A stretch of DNA of 64,000 nucleotides from RHKX01 sp963826475 (GTDB taxonomy: Bacteria > Actinomycetota > Thermoleophilia > Solirubrobacterales > 70-9): NCBI GenBank assembly GCA_963826475.1, contig CAWGXC010000003.1:248001-312000 (forward strand), written 5' to 3'. A program made the translations under genes and the position numbers. The notes beneath the pieces are model-generated. The model saw only the letters and a program-made list of their open reading frames with translations. It did not search any database and was not told the origin of the DNA. Each line of letters starts with the position of its first letter. Position 1 is the first letter of the stretch. Shown here in pieces: positions 54,749-63,976 of the stretch.

Positions 54749-56545
54749 ATGGACCACATCCGCAACTTCTCCATCATCGCCCACATCGACCATGGGAAAT
54801 CGACCCTGGCCGATCGCATCCTCGAGCTCACCGGCTCGGTCGACAAGCGGCAGATGCGGGCTCAGCTGCTCGACTCGATGGACCTCGAGCGGGAGCGCGG
54901 CATCACGATCAAAGCCCAGGCCGTCCGGGTCGAGTACCTCGCGCCCGACGGTCAGGCCTATCACCTGCATCTGATCGATACGCCCGGGCACGTCGACTTC
55001 TCCTACGAGGTCTCGCGCAGCCTCGCCGCCTGCGAGGGCGCTCTGCTCGTGGTCGACGCCGCGCAGGGGGTCGAGGCGCAGACCGTTGCCAACACGTACG
55101 CCGCGATCGACGCCGGGCTCGAGTTGATCCCGATCCTCAACAAGGTCGATCTGCCGGGGGCCGAGCCCGAGCGCGTCGCCCACGAGGTCGCCGACCTGCT
55201 CGGCACCGATCCCGACGACGCGATCCACATCTCAGCGAAGACGGGCATGGGCGTGGATCAGGTCCTCGAGGCGATCGTCGCGCGGATCCCGGCGCCGGCC
55301 GGCAAGCCGGATGCCGCGCCGCGGGCGCTCATCTTCGACTCCGAGTTCGACCAGTACCGGGGCGTCATCGCCTATGTGCGGATGATCGACGGCAGCTTTC
55401 GCAAGCACGACTCGATCCGCGCGATGCAGAACGGGACGGAGGCCGAGATCGACGACATCGGCTTCTTCCGGCCGCAGATGGTCGGCGTCGAGGGCATGGA
55501 CGCCGGTGAGGTCGGCTACGTCATCACCGGCCTCAAGGACGTGGCGAAGCTCCGGGTCGGCGACACCCTCACCGCCCAGGCCAATGCCGCGGTCGAGCCG
55601 CTAGCGGGGTACCGGGAGGTCCAGCCGGTGGTCTTCTGCGGAATCTTCCCGCTCGATTCCGATCGCTACGACGACCTCCGTGACGCGCTCGAGAAGCTCG
55701 TGCTGAACGATGCCGCCCTCTCCTGGGAGCCGGAGACCTCCGACGCGCTCGGCTTCGGCTTCCGCTGTGGCTTCCTCGGGCTCCTGCACATGGACATCGT
55801 TCGCGAGCGGCTCGAGCGCGAATACGACCTCGCGCTGATGGCCACGACCCCGAACGTCAGCTATCTCGTCACCAGGACCGATGGCGAGGTGCTCGAGGTC
55901 CACAGCCCCGCCGACCTGCCCGATCCCGGCGGCATCGACGTGATCACCGAGCCCTACATCCGCGCCTCGCTGATCTGCCCGAAGGAGTACATCGGGCCCG
56001 TGATGGAGCTCTGCCAGGCGCGGCGCGGGACCCACGTCGACATGCACTACCTCAGCCCCGAGCGGGTGCAGCTGCGCTACGACCTCCCGCTCGGCGAGAT
56101 CGTCCTCGACTTCTACGACATCCTCAAGTCCAACACGAAGGGGTACGCGTCGCTCGACTACGAGCCGCTCGACAATCGCCCCGGGGACCTGGTCAAGCTC
56201 GACGTCCTGCTCGCCGGCGAGACCGTCGACGCCCTCTCGGTCATCTGCCATCGTGACAACGCCTTCGAACAGGGCAAGAAGCTCGTCTCGCGGCTGCGCA
56301 AGACGATCCCGCGCCAGCAGTTCGACGTGGCCGTCCAGGCGGCGGTCGGCTCCCGCGTCCTCGCCCGCGAGACCGTCAAGGCGGTCCGCAAGGACGTCAC
56401 CGCGAAGCTCTACGGCGGCGACGTGACCCGCAAGAACAAGCTGCTCGACAAGCAGAAGAAGGGCAAGAAGCGAATGAAGCAGGTCGGCTCGGTCGAGGTG
56501 CCGCAGGAGGCTTTCCTGGCGGTGCTCACCCTCGGCGACGACTAG
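54749..56545 (+). CDS. lepA: Elongation factor 4 (LepA)
   Basis: 598 residues, ribosome-dependent GTPase. P-loop AHIDHGKST, switch II DTPGHVDFSYEV, NKVDLPGAEPE; domains II, III and V follow and the LepA-specific C-terminal domain ends KNKLLDKQKKGKKRMKQVG. Complete. A GGAAG ribosome site precedes the ATG. The gene stands apart from murJ by 70 bases. Confidence 0.97.
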   Translation: MDHIRNFSIIAHIDHGKSTLADRILELTGSVDKRQMRAQLLDSMDLERERGITIKAQAVRVEYLAPDGQAYHLHLIDTPGHVDFSYEVSRSLAACEGALLVVDAAQGVEAQTVANTYAAIDAGLELIPILNKVDLPGAEPERVAHEVADLLGTDPDDAIHISAKTGMGVDQVLEAIVARIPAPAGKPDAAPRALIFDSEFDQYRGVIAYVRMIDGSFRKHDSIRAMQNGTEAEIDDIGFFRPQMVGVEGMDAGEVGYVITGLKDVAKLRVGDTLTAQANAAVEPLAGYREVQPVVFCGIFPLDSDRYDDLRDALEKLVLNDAALSWEPETSDALGFGFRCGFLGLLHMDIVRERLEREYDLALMATTPNVSYLVTRTDGEVLEVHSPADLPDPGGIDVITEPYIRASLICPKEYIGPVMELCQARRGTHVDMHYLSPERVQLRYDLPLGEIVLDFYDILKSNTKGYASLDYEPLDNRPGDLVKLDVLLAGETVDALSVICHRDNAFEQGKKLVSRLRKTIPRQQFDVAVQAAVGSRVLARETVKAVRKDVTAKLYGGDVTRKNKLLDKQKKGKKRMKQVGSVEVPQEAFLAVLTLGDD

Positions 56546-56560
56546 GGCTAGGGTCGCCCC

Positions 56561-57647
56561 ATGCGCGTAACGAGGATCGGTGGCGGTCCCGTATTCCCCG
56601 ACGACGGGCCGGTCGGGCCGCGGCTGATCCGTCGGGTTCGGGGCATCTCGCTCGAGGTCCTGGCCTTCGTGGTCGGCACCGTGCTGTTTCCGGCCCTCCT
56701 GCTCATGGCGGCGGTCCTCGACCTCGCGCTCTGGCTGCGACGCCGCAAGCCGTGGGTCGGCATCCGCCTCGTCGCCTTCCTCTGGTGGTTCCTGGCCGGA
56801 GAGATGCGCGCCCTGCTCGTCATCCTGGGAATCTGGCTGCGCTCGGGCGGACCGTTCGGCGTCGGCTCCGAGAGTCGCCAGCTCGGCGTCTACAACCTCA
56901 GGATCAGCTGGGCCCGCGGCCACCTCGCCGGGATGCGGGTTCTGTTCGGCCTGCGCTTCGAGGTCGAGGACCTCGAGGTGGCCGCGCCCGGCCCGGTGAT
57001 CATCTTCATCCGGCATGCGAGCATCGTCGACAACCTGCTCCCGGACTCCCTCGTCGCCCACACCCATGGGCTCGGGTTGCGTTACATCATCAAGCGTGAG
57101 CTGCAATCGATCCCGGTCATCGACATCGGCGGCCGTTGGGTGCCGACGAACTTCGTCCGCCGAGCCTCCGGTGACACCGAGGGTGAGGTCAAGCGCCTGC
57201 GCCGGCTCGCGGAGGAGCGTGAGCCCCGGGGAGGGGTTGCTCGTCTATCCCGAGGGCACGCGCCACACGGCCGCGAAGCTGGCCCGCGCCAAGGAGAAGA
57301 TCGCCGAGAGCCAGCCTGAGATCTCGCCGCTCGCGAACCGGTTGCAGAACCTTCTGCCGCCACGACTCGGCGGCCCGCTCGCGCTGCTCGAGGAGACGCC
57401 GGATGCGGACATCGTCTTCTGCGCGCACGTCGGCTTCGACGGGTTCCGGAGCTTCGGCGAGATCTGGGGTGGGGAGCTCGTCGGATCGACGATCGGCGTG
57501 CGCTTCTGGCGCTATCCGCGGAGCGATCTGCCCGACGGCCGCGACGAGCGCATCCGCTGGCTCTACGGCCACTGGCAGGAGCTCGATGACTGGATCGGGG
57601 AGCGGCTGCGCGAGACGCCCCGCTCCGCCGAGACACGGCCCGCTTAG
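56561..57647 (+). pseudogene. PlsC-type acyltransferase with single-base frameshift
   Basis: A lysophospholipid acyltransferase-like gene broken into two frames. Frame one (ATG 56561) has two membrane helices and motif I as HX4D (FIRHASIVDN), continuing through RYIIKRELQSIPVIDIGGRW to about 57220 (LRRLAEER). The family continuation PGEGLLVYPEGTRHTAAKLA (motif III, EGTR) is in the next frame and runs to the stop at 57647. Removing one base near 57221, at CGTGAGCCCCGGGG, restores a single 361-residue protein. It could be a real inactivating mutation, a sequencing error or a frameshift site. TAGGGT (56549-56554) ends six bases before the ATG. Both halves keep high third-position GC. Confidence 0.8.
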
Positions 57648-57676
57648 GCCATGGCGCCGCCCTATCATCGCTGCCC

Positions 57677-58672
57677 GTGAACGTGGCTGAGCAGGAGACG
57701 GAGGAGGACGCGAGCCGCGGATCCAAGCGCTCGGTCCTGATTGGATTCGTCACCTTCTGCGTCGCCTCGGCATTCCTGATCGGGGTGGTCGGAGTGCCGC
57801 TCTCCAGGGAGACCATCTTCCTCTGGCTCCTGGTCGGCCTGCTTGCGGTCTCGGCGTCCGATCTGCGGGGCTGGGCACGGGGCGTCGTCGTCGATTGGCT
57901 GCCGTTCTTCGCCGCGCTCTTCGCCTATGACCTGCTGCGGGGTCAGGTGGGAAACGACCCGCTCTTCTCACCGCACATATTCCCGCAGATCAGGATCGAC
58001 GAGTTCCTCTCCGGCGGTTCGGTGCCAAGCGTCGCCCTGCAGGACCGGTTCTACGATCCCGGGGTCCTGCACTGGTACGACGTGGCGGCCTGGGCCACGT
58101 ATCTGAGCCACTTCTTCGTCGTCTTCGCCATAGCCGGCATCCTCTGGCGCTTCGCCAAGCCGCGGTTCATCGAATTCCGCGCGATGGTGCTGACCCTCAC
58201 CGCGGCGGCGTTCTTGACCTACGCACTGTTTCCGGCGGTTCCGCCGTGGATGGCGAGCGACGACGGCGTCATCGGGCCGGTGACTCGCGTGGTCGGCGGC
58301 GTCTGGGAGGAGCTCGGCGTCCATCATGCGGCGGCCCTCTGGGAGCACGGCAGCACGCTTTCCAACGAGGTCGCCGCGATCCCCTCCCTGCACACGGCCT
58401 ATCCGGTGATGCTGCTCTGCTTCTTCTGGTCGAGCGGCTGGCGGGCGCGGATCCTCTGCTTCATCTACGCGCTCGCGATGAGCTTGACGCTCGTCTACAC
58501 GGGAGAGCACTATGTCACCGACATCCTGCTCGGCTGGATCTTCGCGATCTGTGCGTTCCTGGCCGTCCGCCGGGTCCTCGATTGGCGCGAGGCGCGGGTC
58601 CGCGAGAGAGCTGGACGCGAGCCGGTAACCGATCCGGGGCCGCTCTCCGAGGAGGCGCAACTGCGATGGTAG
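57677..58672 (+). CDS. PAP2-family membrane phosphatase
   Basis: 331 residues, GTG start; TATCAT (57663-57668) ends eight bases before it. About six membrane helices. PAP2 motifs are the central IPSLHTAYPVML and the C-terminal GEHYVTDILLG; the first motif is weak. The central motif is of the PSLHxxYP type found in inositol-phosphotransferase-like members (AUR1/IPT1-type) rather than the classical PSGH. It probably dephosphorylates or transfers a lipid-phosphate head group. Next to the PlsC-type gene it suggests a small phospholipid-related cluster. Confidence 0.85.
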   Translation: MNVAEQETEEDASRGSKRSVLIGFVTFCVASAFLIGVVGVPLSRETIFLWLLVGLLAVSASDLRGWARGVVVDWLPFFAALFAYDLLRGQVGNDPLFSPHIFPQIRIDEFLSGGSVPSVALQDRFYDPGVLHWYDVAAWATYLSHFFVVFAIAGILWRFAKPRFIEFRAMVLTLTAAAFLTYALFPAVPPWMASDDGVIGPVTRVVGGVWEELGVHHAAALWEHGSTLSNEVAAIPSLHTAYPVMLLCFFWSSGWRARILCFIYALAMSLTLVYTGEHYVTDILLGWIFAICAFLAVRRVLDWREARVRERAGREPVTDPGPLSEEAQLRW

Positions 58673-58717
58673 AGATCCATTAGGGCTGCCTAACGCACCC
58701 TGGTAGGCTCCGCGTCG

Positions 58718-58903
58718 ATGGCCGCCGAGCGTCTGATCAGGACCAAGAAGAAGTGCTGCAAGTCGGGACCGCGTTGCAAGCGGTGCCCGGCGGCGATGAA
58801 GAAGCTCGAGCGCCGTGGACTCGCCACTCGGGTCAGTAAGCGTTCGTACTTGGTGTCGTTGGATGCGACAAAGAAGGACCTGAAGCGCGCTCGCGCTCGC
58901 TGA
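58718..58903 (+). CDS. Small cysteine-rich basic protein
   Basis: 61 residues: a cluster of four cysteines (CCKSGPRCKRC, about 13-23) followed by a basic, probably winged-helix-like stretch (LERRGLATRVSKRSYLVSL) and a Lys/Arg end. TAGGCT (58704-58709) ends eight bases before the ATG, so it has its own leaderless transcript. The cysteine spacing suggests metal binding and the charge suggests nucleic-acid contact; neither is proven. Not named. Confidence 0.7.
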   Translation: MAAERLIRTKKKCCKSGPRCKRCPAAMKKLERRGLATRVSKRSYLVSLDATKKDLKRARAR

Positions 58904-58953
58904 GCGCCCAGTCGGGCGGCCGGGGTAGTCGAGATGGAGGAGGTCATAGGGAG

Positions 58954-60066
58954 ATGAGGATGCGCGCGGCCGTACTCGAGGAGTTCGGAGAGCCCCTGGT
59001 CGTCCAGGAGGTCGAGCTCCAGGACCCGCAGCCCGGCGAGGTGCTCGTTCGCCTCGTTGCGTGCGGCGTCTGCCACACCGATATGTACACCGCATCCGGC
59101 GTCGATCCCTCGGGCTACGCGCCGGCCGTCCTCGGCCACGAGGGCGCCGGAGTCGTCGAGAGGGTCGGCGAAGGCGTCAGCTCGCTCACCGAGGGCGATC
59201 ACGTCGTCACGCTCTTCTCGCCGCAATGCGGGGAGTGCGTTCACTGCGTCGACCCGCGCACCAACCTCTGCATGGCCATCCGCGCCGAGCAGAACCTCGG
59301 CCACCTTCCGGACGGGACGACCCGCCTCAGCCGCGCCGGCTCCGGCGAGGGCATCCGCCACTTCATGGGAACTTCGACGTTCGCGGAATACACCGTGATG
59401 CCGGAGATCGCCTTGGCCAAGGTCGATCCTGAAGCGCCGCTCGACCGCGCCTGCCTGTTCGCCTGCGGCCTCTCCACCGGATTGGGGGCGGCGATGAACA
59501 CCGCCGAGGTCAGCGAGGGCAGCACGTGTGTCGTCTTCGGCGCGGGGATGGTCGGCCTCGGAGCGGTCGCCGGCTGCCGGCTGCAGGGAGCTGAGCGGAT
59601 CATCTGCGTCGACCTCTCCGAGGATCGCCTCGAGCTCGCCAAGGGTCAGGGAGCGACCGAGGTCGTGAAGGGCGACGAGAACACCGTCGCGCGCCTCCTT
59701 GAGATGAGCGACGGCGGCTACGGCTTCGACTACACGTTCGAGGCGACCGGGAACGTCAAGGTGATGGCCCAGGCCGTCGAGACGGCGCGGATGGCGTGGG
59801 GCCTCTGCACGGTCGCCGGGGTGGCGGGGAAGGGGGAGACGCTCGACGTGATCCCGCGCTGGCTGATCACCGGGCGCCGCGTGGCCGGCTCGTCGTTCGG
59901 CGGGGTCAAGGGCCGGGAGGGGGTCCCCAAGCTCGTCGACCTCTACATGCAGGGCGAGATCGACGTCGACCCGTTCATCTCCCACCGGATAACGCTTGAC
60001 GAGGTGAACAAGGGCTTCGACCTGATGCATGAACAGGACGGAATCCGCAGCGTCATAGAGTTCTAG
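58954..60066 (+). CDS. Zinc-dependent alcohol dehydrogenase, mycothiol-dependent type
   Basis: 370 residues of the medium-chain dehydrogenase family. Catalytic zinc ligands Cys40, His62 and Glu63 (CGVCHTD, GHEGAGVV), structural zinc cysteines 92, 95, 98 and 106, and the NAD site GAGMVGLGAVAG. It resembles S-(hydroxymethyl)mycothiol dehydrogenase / S-nitrosomycothiol reductase (MscR type). In mycobacteria the MscR gene is also followed by an MBL-fold hydrolase gene, as here. AGGGAG precedes the ATG. The likely role is thiol-dependent formaldehyde or nitrosothiol detoxification; the thiol used is inference. Confidence 0.82.
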   Translation: MRMRAAVLEEFGEPLVVQEVELQDPQPGEVLVRLVACGVCHTDMYTASGVDPSGYAPAVLGHEGAGVVERVGEGVSSLTEGDHVVTLFSPQCGECVHCVDPRTNLCMAIRAEQNLGHLPDGTTRLSRAGSGEGIRHFMGTSTFAEYTVMPEIALAKVDPEAPLDRACLFACGLSTGLGAAMNTAEVSEGSTCVVFGAGMVGLGAVAGCRLQGAERIICVDLSEDRLELAKGQGATEVVKGDENTVARLLEMSDGGYGFDYTFEATGNVKVMAQAVETARMAWGLCTVAGVAGKGETLDVIPRWLITGRRVAGSSFGGVKGREGVPKLVDLYMQGEIDVDPFISHRITLDEVNKGFDLMHEQDGIRSVIEF

Positions 60067-60068
60067 AA

Positions 60069-60842
60069 ATGATTCTTCAGCGAGTTGAACAGGCCGAGTG
60101 GCTCTCCAACGCCTACCTTGCGGTTGACGGAATCGGCGGCACCGGAGTCCTGATCGACTCCAACGGCGTCACCGATCCGCTGGCCGAGCGGGCGGAGCGG
60201 GAGGGCACGACGATCACCCACATCGTTCTCACCCATCACCACTGGGACCATGTCTACGGGCTGAAGGAGCTCTCTGAGCGCTTCGGCGGGGTTCCGGTAC
60301 TCGCGCATCCGAAGACCAGGGAACTGCTCGAGGACGGCCTGGTCACAGGCACGATCGACCACGGCGACGTGCTCGAGACAGGTGATCTGAAGATCGAGGC
60401 GATCCATACGCCGGGTCACTGCGCCGACCATCTCGCGCTGCGGATCAACGACGACGACTGCCTCACCGCGGACGTCCTCTTCAAGGGCACGGTCGGCGGG
60501 ACGGGTGCGCCCGGCGCTACGGGCCTCGGCGACCTGAAGGCGTCGATCATGGACCGCCTGATGGAACTTCCCAACGACGTTCGCATCCATCCCGGCCACC
60601 GCGAGCCCTCGACGATCATCGAGGAGTGGGAGAACAACCCCTTCATCCGTCTCTGGCGCGGCCTCGATGAGCCGACGTCGGAGCGCGTCAGCATCGGCCC
60701 CCCCGATGCCGATGAGCGCCGCGAGGCCGAGCTCCTGCTCTGGGCGCCCGACTACGACGGCGGCAACAAGGCGCTGGTCCGTTTCGCCGATGACGGAACC
60801 GAGACGATCACCGGCGGCTCCCAGGTCAAGCGCGGGAAATAG
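60069..60842 (+). CDS. MBL-fold metallo-hydrolase
   Basis: 257 residues, starting two bases after the dehydrogenase stop. Metal-binding HxHxDH is His56, His58, Asp60 and His61 (LTHHHWDH), with further ligands in HTPGHCADH and DDDCLTADVLF. By analogy with the neighbour of mycobacterial MscR it may hydrolyse the thioester product of the dehydrogenase. Its TAG stop is part of the TAGACT box for the next gene. Confidence 0.88.
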   Translation: MILQRVEQAEWLSNAYLAVDGIGGTGVLIDSNGVTDPLAERAEREGTTITHIVLTHHHWDHVYGLKELSERFGGVPVLAHPKTRELLEDGLVTGTIDHGDVLETGDLKIEAIHTPGHCADHLALRINDDDCLTADVLFKGTVGGTGAPGATGLGDLKASIMDRLMELPNDVRIHPGHREPSTIIEEWENNPFIRLWRGLDEPTSERVSIGPPDADERREAELLLWAPDYDGGNKALVRFADDGTETITGGSQVKRGK

Positions 60843-60854
60843 ACTGCCGCCGCG

Positions 60855-61295
60855 ATGCCCGTTGAGACCAAAGCAGTCGGCAAGGAATACCCCTCGGTGA
60901 CCTACGAGGTGGGCCTTGAGAAGATCCGCGAGTACGCGAACGCGATCGGAGCGGGAGCGCCCGTCAACCATGACCGCGACGCCGCCAAGGCCGCCGGTTT
61001 TCGCGACGTCGTGGCCCCGCCCATGTTCGCCGTCGTCTACAGCTCGCCCGCGATGGGCCCCGCCATCCTCGATCCCGACGTCGGGATCAACTTCGCCGCG
61101 ATGGTCCACGGTGGTCAGGAGTTCGTCTGGGGCGAGCCCGTCTGCGCCGGCGACGTGATCACGACCACCGCGAAGGTGGACGAGATCTATGAGAAGGACG
61201 GCAAGGGCTTCTACGTCTTTGAATCAACCTCGACCAACCAGGACGGCGACGAGGTCGTTCGCGGCACGTGGACGAACATCGTCAGGGGAGTCTGA
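60855..61295 (+). CDS. MaoC-like hot-dog dehydratase subunit (HadA-like)
   Basis: 146 residues of the FAS1-type dehydratase N-terminal (MaoC_dehydrat_N) family: REYANAIGAGAPVNHDRDAA, VVAPPMFAVVY and HGGQEFVWGEPVCAGDVIT. Such subunits lack the catalytic pair and pair with a MaoC subunit, which is encoded next. TAGACT (60840-60845) ends nine bases before the ATG. Together they resemble the HadAB (3R)-hydroxyacyl-ACP dehydratase of mycolic-acid-type elongation, or a simple acyl-CoA hydratase. Confidence 0.85.
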   Translation: MPVETKAVGKEYPSVTYEVGLEKIREYANAIGAGAPVNHDRDAAKAAGFRDVVAPPMFAVVYSSPAMGPAILDPDVGINFAAMVHGGQEFVWGEPVCAGDVITTTAKVDEIYEKDGKGFYVFESTSTNQDGDEVVRGTWTNIVRGV

Positions 61296-61296
61296 G

Positions 61297-61692
61297 ATGG
61301 CTGAGCTGAATCCGGGTGACCCGATCCCCGAGCTCCGGGTCACCCCCGACAAGTACCTGCCCCATCGCTACGCGGGCGCCTCCGGGGACTTCAACCCGAT
61401 CCACATCGACAACGAGTTCGCGCAGATGGTCGGCCTGCCGCGCAACATCCTGCACGGCCTCTACTCGATGGCGCTGGTCGCCCGCGCTTCGGTCGAGGCG
61501 GTCGAGGGCGATCCGCGCAGCCTGCGCCGCCTCAAGGTCCAGTTCCGCGGCATGGGGGTGCCCGAGGACGAGATCGTCGTCACCGGCACCGTGCGCGAAC
61601 GGGAGGGCGATCGGGTCATCGTCGATACCGAGGCGTTCCAGTCGGGCACCGGCATCGTTCGGAACGCCGAGGCCGAGCTCGAACTTCGCTGA
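61297..61692 (+). CDS. MaoC-family dehydratase subunit (HadB-like)
   Basis: 131 residues, starting one base after the previous stop. Hydratase-2 motif RYAGASGDFNPIHIDNEFAQ contains the catalytic Asp and His, and GLPRNILHGLYSMALVARA follows. It should form the catalytic half of a heterodimer with the 60855-61295 product, dehydrating (3R)-hydroxyacyl chains. Confidence 0.88.
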   Translation: MAELNPGDPIPELRVTPDKYLPHRYAGASGDFNPIHIDNEFAQMVGLPRNILHGLYSMALVARASVEAVEGDPRSLRRLKVQFRGMGVPEDEIVVTGTVREREGDRVIVDTEAFQSGTGIVRNAEAELELR

Positions 61693-61753
61693 GAGGACTC
61701 GCTCGCGCCTGACGAGCGGGATGGCTGACCCGGTTCGGCGCACCGCGGCAACC

Positions 61754-61759
61754 TAGAAT
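61754..61759 (+). promoter_or_regulatory. -10 box of hrcA-dnaJ
   Basis: TAGAAT, then six bases, then the hrcA ATG (61766). With a usual start site the mRNA begins at or next to the ATG. No CIRCE operator (TTAGCACTC-N9-GAGTGCTAA) is visible here. Confidence 0.55.
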
Positions 61760-61765
61760 CAAGGC

Positions 61766-62794
61766 ATGCTCAGCGAACGCCAAGTGCGGATCCTCGACCT
61801 CGCGGTCGAGGCCTACCTCAAGTCCGGGACGCCGGTCGGCTCCCGTGCGATCGCCGAGCGCGGCGATTTCGAGTGGGGTCCCTCGACGGTGCGCTCCGAG
61901 CTCGCTGCCCTCGAGCGCGAGGGCTATCTGACCCATCCACACACCTCGGCCGGCCGGGTTCCGACCGATGCCGGCTACCGGCGCTACGCCGACGACCTGA
62001 TCGAGTCGCGCGCCAAGCCCCGTCCACCGGAGATCGCAGGCCCGGGCCTGTCGAAGGTCCGCCGCGAGGTCGAGGAGGCACTGCGCGAGACCACCGCGGC
62101 CCTCGCGCAGGCGAACGACCTGCTCGCGCTGGCCACCGCCCCGCCGGCCAGCACCGCGACGATTCACCGGATCGAGGTGCTGAAGCTGCAGGCGCGAGTC
62201 GTCGCGGTCGTGGCGATCGCCGACAACGGCGACGTCGCAAAGCGGGTCTTCACGTTCGAGAAGCCGGTCGACGCCGGCCTCGTCGAATGGGCTTCGTCGT
62301 TCCTGAACGAGCGCCTCGCCGGAATCGGGATCGGCTCGCGAATGATCTCCGCCCGGATCGAGGATCCAGAGCTCGGCGAGCGGGAGCATCGCTTCCTGGC
62401 CGAGATCGGACAGGCGATCTCCGAGCTCGCCGAGGCCTCACCCCAGCAGCTCTACATGGACGGCACGGCACGGCTGCTCTCCGAAACCCACGCCGGCGAC
62501 ATCCCTCACCCCGACGGAGTCGTCAGCGCGCTCGAAGGTCGGGTCAGCGTCCTCTCCGTCCTGCGCTCGGCGCTGCGGGAGCGGTCCGTCTTCCTCTGCA
62601 TCGGCGAGGAGAACCCCGAGCCGGCCCTGCGCTCGATGAGCATGATCAGCGCCAGCTACGGCCTCGGCTACCGCAACCTCGGCGCGGTAGGCGTCGTCGG
62701 ACCGCTGCGGATGGACTACGCCCGCGCGATCGATTCGGTGCGGGATGCTGCCGGGGAGCTCTCCCGCTTCTTCGCCACGGTCTACGAAGGCTAG
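61766..62794 (+). CDS. hrcA: Heat-inducible transcription repressor HrcA
   Basis: 342 residues. N-terminal winged helix (1-75: LDLAVEAYLKSGTPVGSRAI, STVRSELAALEREGYLTHPH, TSAGRVPTDAGYRRY) and C-terminal GAF-like/inserted domain with EENPEPALRSMSMISASYGL and GPLRMDYARAI. It represses chaperone genes by binding CIRCE. It is followed by dnaJ 11 bases later, so dnaJ is probably in its operon. Confidence 0.96.
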   Translation: MLSERQVRILDLAVEAYLKSGTPVGSRAIAERGDFEWGPSTVRSELAALEREGYLTHPHTSAGRVPTDAGYRRYADDLIESRAKPRPPEIAGPGLSKVRREVEEALRETTAALAQANDLLALATAPPASTATIHRIEVLKLQARVVAVVAIADNGDVAKRVFTFEKPVDAGLVEWASSFLNERLAGIGIGSRMISARIEDPELGEREHRFLAEIGQAISELAEASPQQLYMDGTARLLSETHAGDIPHPDGVVSALEGRVSVLSVLRSALRERSVFLCIGEENPEPALRSMSMISASYGLGYRNLGAVGVVGPLRMDYARAIDSVRDAAGELSRFFATVYEG

Positions 62795-62805
62795 AAAGGA
62801 AACAC

Positions 62806-63948
62806 TTGCCACGCGATCCCTACGAGGTCCTCGGCGTCGACCGCAGCGCGGAAGAGACCGAGATCAAGAAGGCGTTCCGGAGGCTCGCCCGCGAGTTGCA
62901 CCCGGACGTCAACAAGGACGACCCCGAAGCGGAGGAGAAGTTCAAGGAGGCCGCCGAGGCCTACGAGATCCTCTCCGACGCCGAGCGGCGGCGGACCTTC
63001 GACGCCTTCGGCCACGACGGGCTGCGCTCGGGCGGCTTCCATTCCCGCGCCGAGAGCGCCACCGGGTTCGAGGACATCTTCTCCTCGATCTTCGGCGGCG
63101 GCGGGGAATCGGTCTTCAGCGACCTGTTCGGCGGCGGACGCTCCAGCGGCCCCGCCCCGGGCGGCGACATCGGTGTCCGGATCGAGATCGAGCTCGCCGA
63201 CGTGCTGGCCGGCGTCAAGCGAGAGGTCGAGTTCCAGGCGGTCGTCCGATGCGATCACTGCAACGGCAACGGCGCGGAACCGGGTACGCCCATCCACACC
63301 TGCGAGACGTGCAGCGGGGCCGGCCAGGTCCGCCAGGCGACGCGCACGCCCTTCGGTCAGATGGTCCGCGCGACGGTCTGCCCGACCTGCGGCGGCGCCG
63401 GCAAGGTCCCCGAGACCCCGTGCGAGGTCTGCGACGGCGACGGGGTGATCTCCCAGCGCAAGACCTATGAGGTCGATGTCCCGGCAGGCATCGAGAACGG
63501 CCAGCGGATCAGGGTCGGCGGCGCGGGCCATTCCGGCGAGAGCGGCGCTCCGGCGGGTGATCTCTACGTGCAGGTGCTGGTCGCAGAGGACGACCGGTTT
63601 CACCGCGAGGGCTCCGACCTCGTCAGCGTGCTCGAGGTCACGGCGACGACCGCGATGCTCGGCGCGACCCTTACGGTCGAGACCCTGTCCGGCGAGCGGG
63701 ACGTGGAGCTCAGGGCCGGCTCCCAGCATGGAGACTCGATCAGGATCCGCGGCGAGGGCCTGCCGTCGCTGCGCTCCGGCGGCCGTCGCGGCGACCTTCA
63801 CCAGGTGATCAAGGTGATCACGCCGGTCGACCTGACCGAGGAGCAGCGCGACCTGGCCGAGCGGCTCGAGGCGTCGCTGGAGCCGGCCAATGCGCCGGGC
63901 GGCGCGCGCAAGGGCATCTTCGACCGCGTCAAGCGCGCATTCCGGTGA
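62806..63948 (+). CDS. dnaJ: Chaperone protein DnaJ
   Basis: 380 residues, TTG start at 62806 preceded by AAAGGA (62795-62800). J domain with HPD at 32-34, a Gly/Phe-rich region (FEDIFSSIFGGGG), four zinc-finger repeats (CDHCNGNG, CETCSGAG, CPTCGGAG, CEVCDGDG) and the two C-terminal substrate-binding barrels. The full class A DnaJ architecture. The ATP-ase partner DnaK is not in the window. Confidence 0.96.
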   Translation: MPRDPYEVLGVDRSAEETEIKKAFRRLARELHPDVNKDDPEAEEKFKEAAEAYEILSDAERRRTFDAFGHDGLRSGGFHSRAESATGFEDIFSSIFGGGGESVFSDLFGGGRSSGPAPGGDIGVRIEIELADVLAGVKREVEFQAVVRCDHCNGNGAEPGTPIHTCETCSGAGQVRQATRTPFGQMVRATVCPTCGGAGKVPETPCEVCDGDGVISQRKTYEVDVPAGIENGQRIRVGGAGHSGESGAPAGDLYVQVLVAEDDRFHREGSDLVSVLEVTATTAMLGATLTVETLSGERDVELRAGSQHGDSIRIRGEGLPSLRSGGRRGDLHQVIKVITPVDLTEEQRDLAERLEASLEPANAPGGARKGIFDRVKRAFR

Positions 63949-63963
63949 CCCGCGTTCCGCGGG
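63949..63963. terminator. Short hairpin after dnaJ
   Basis: CCCGCG-TTC-CGCGGG, directly at the dnaJ stop. Weak as a terminator and probably permits read-through. Confidence 0.3.
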
Positions 63964-63976
63964 CGGGTGAGCGGCT

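Noticed and set aside
61693..61765. CIRCE operator upstream of hrcA
   Set aside because: No TTAGCACTC/GAGTGCTAA inverted repeat or close variant is present in the gap, so autoregulation through CIRCE cannot be supported here.
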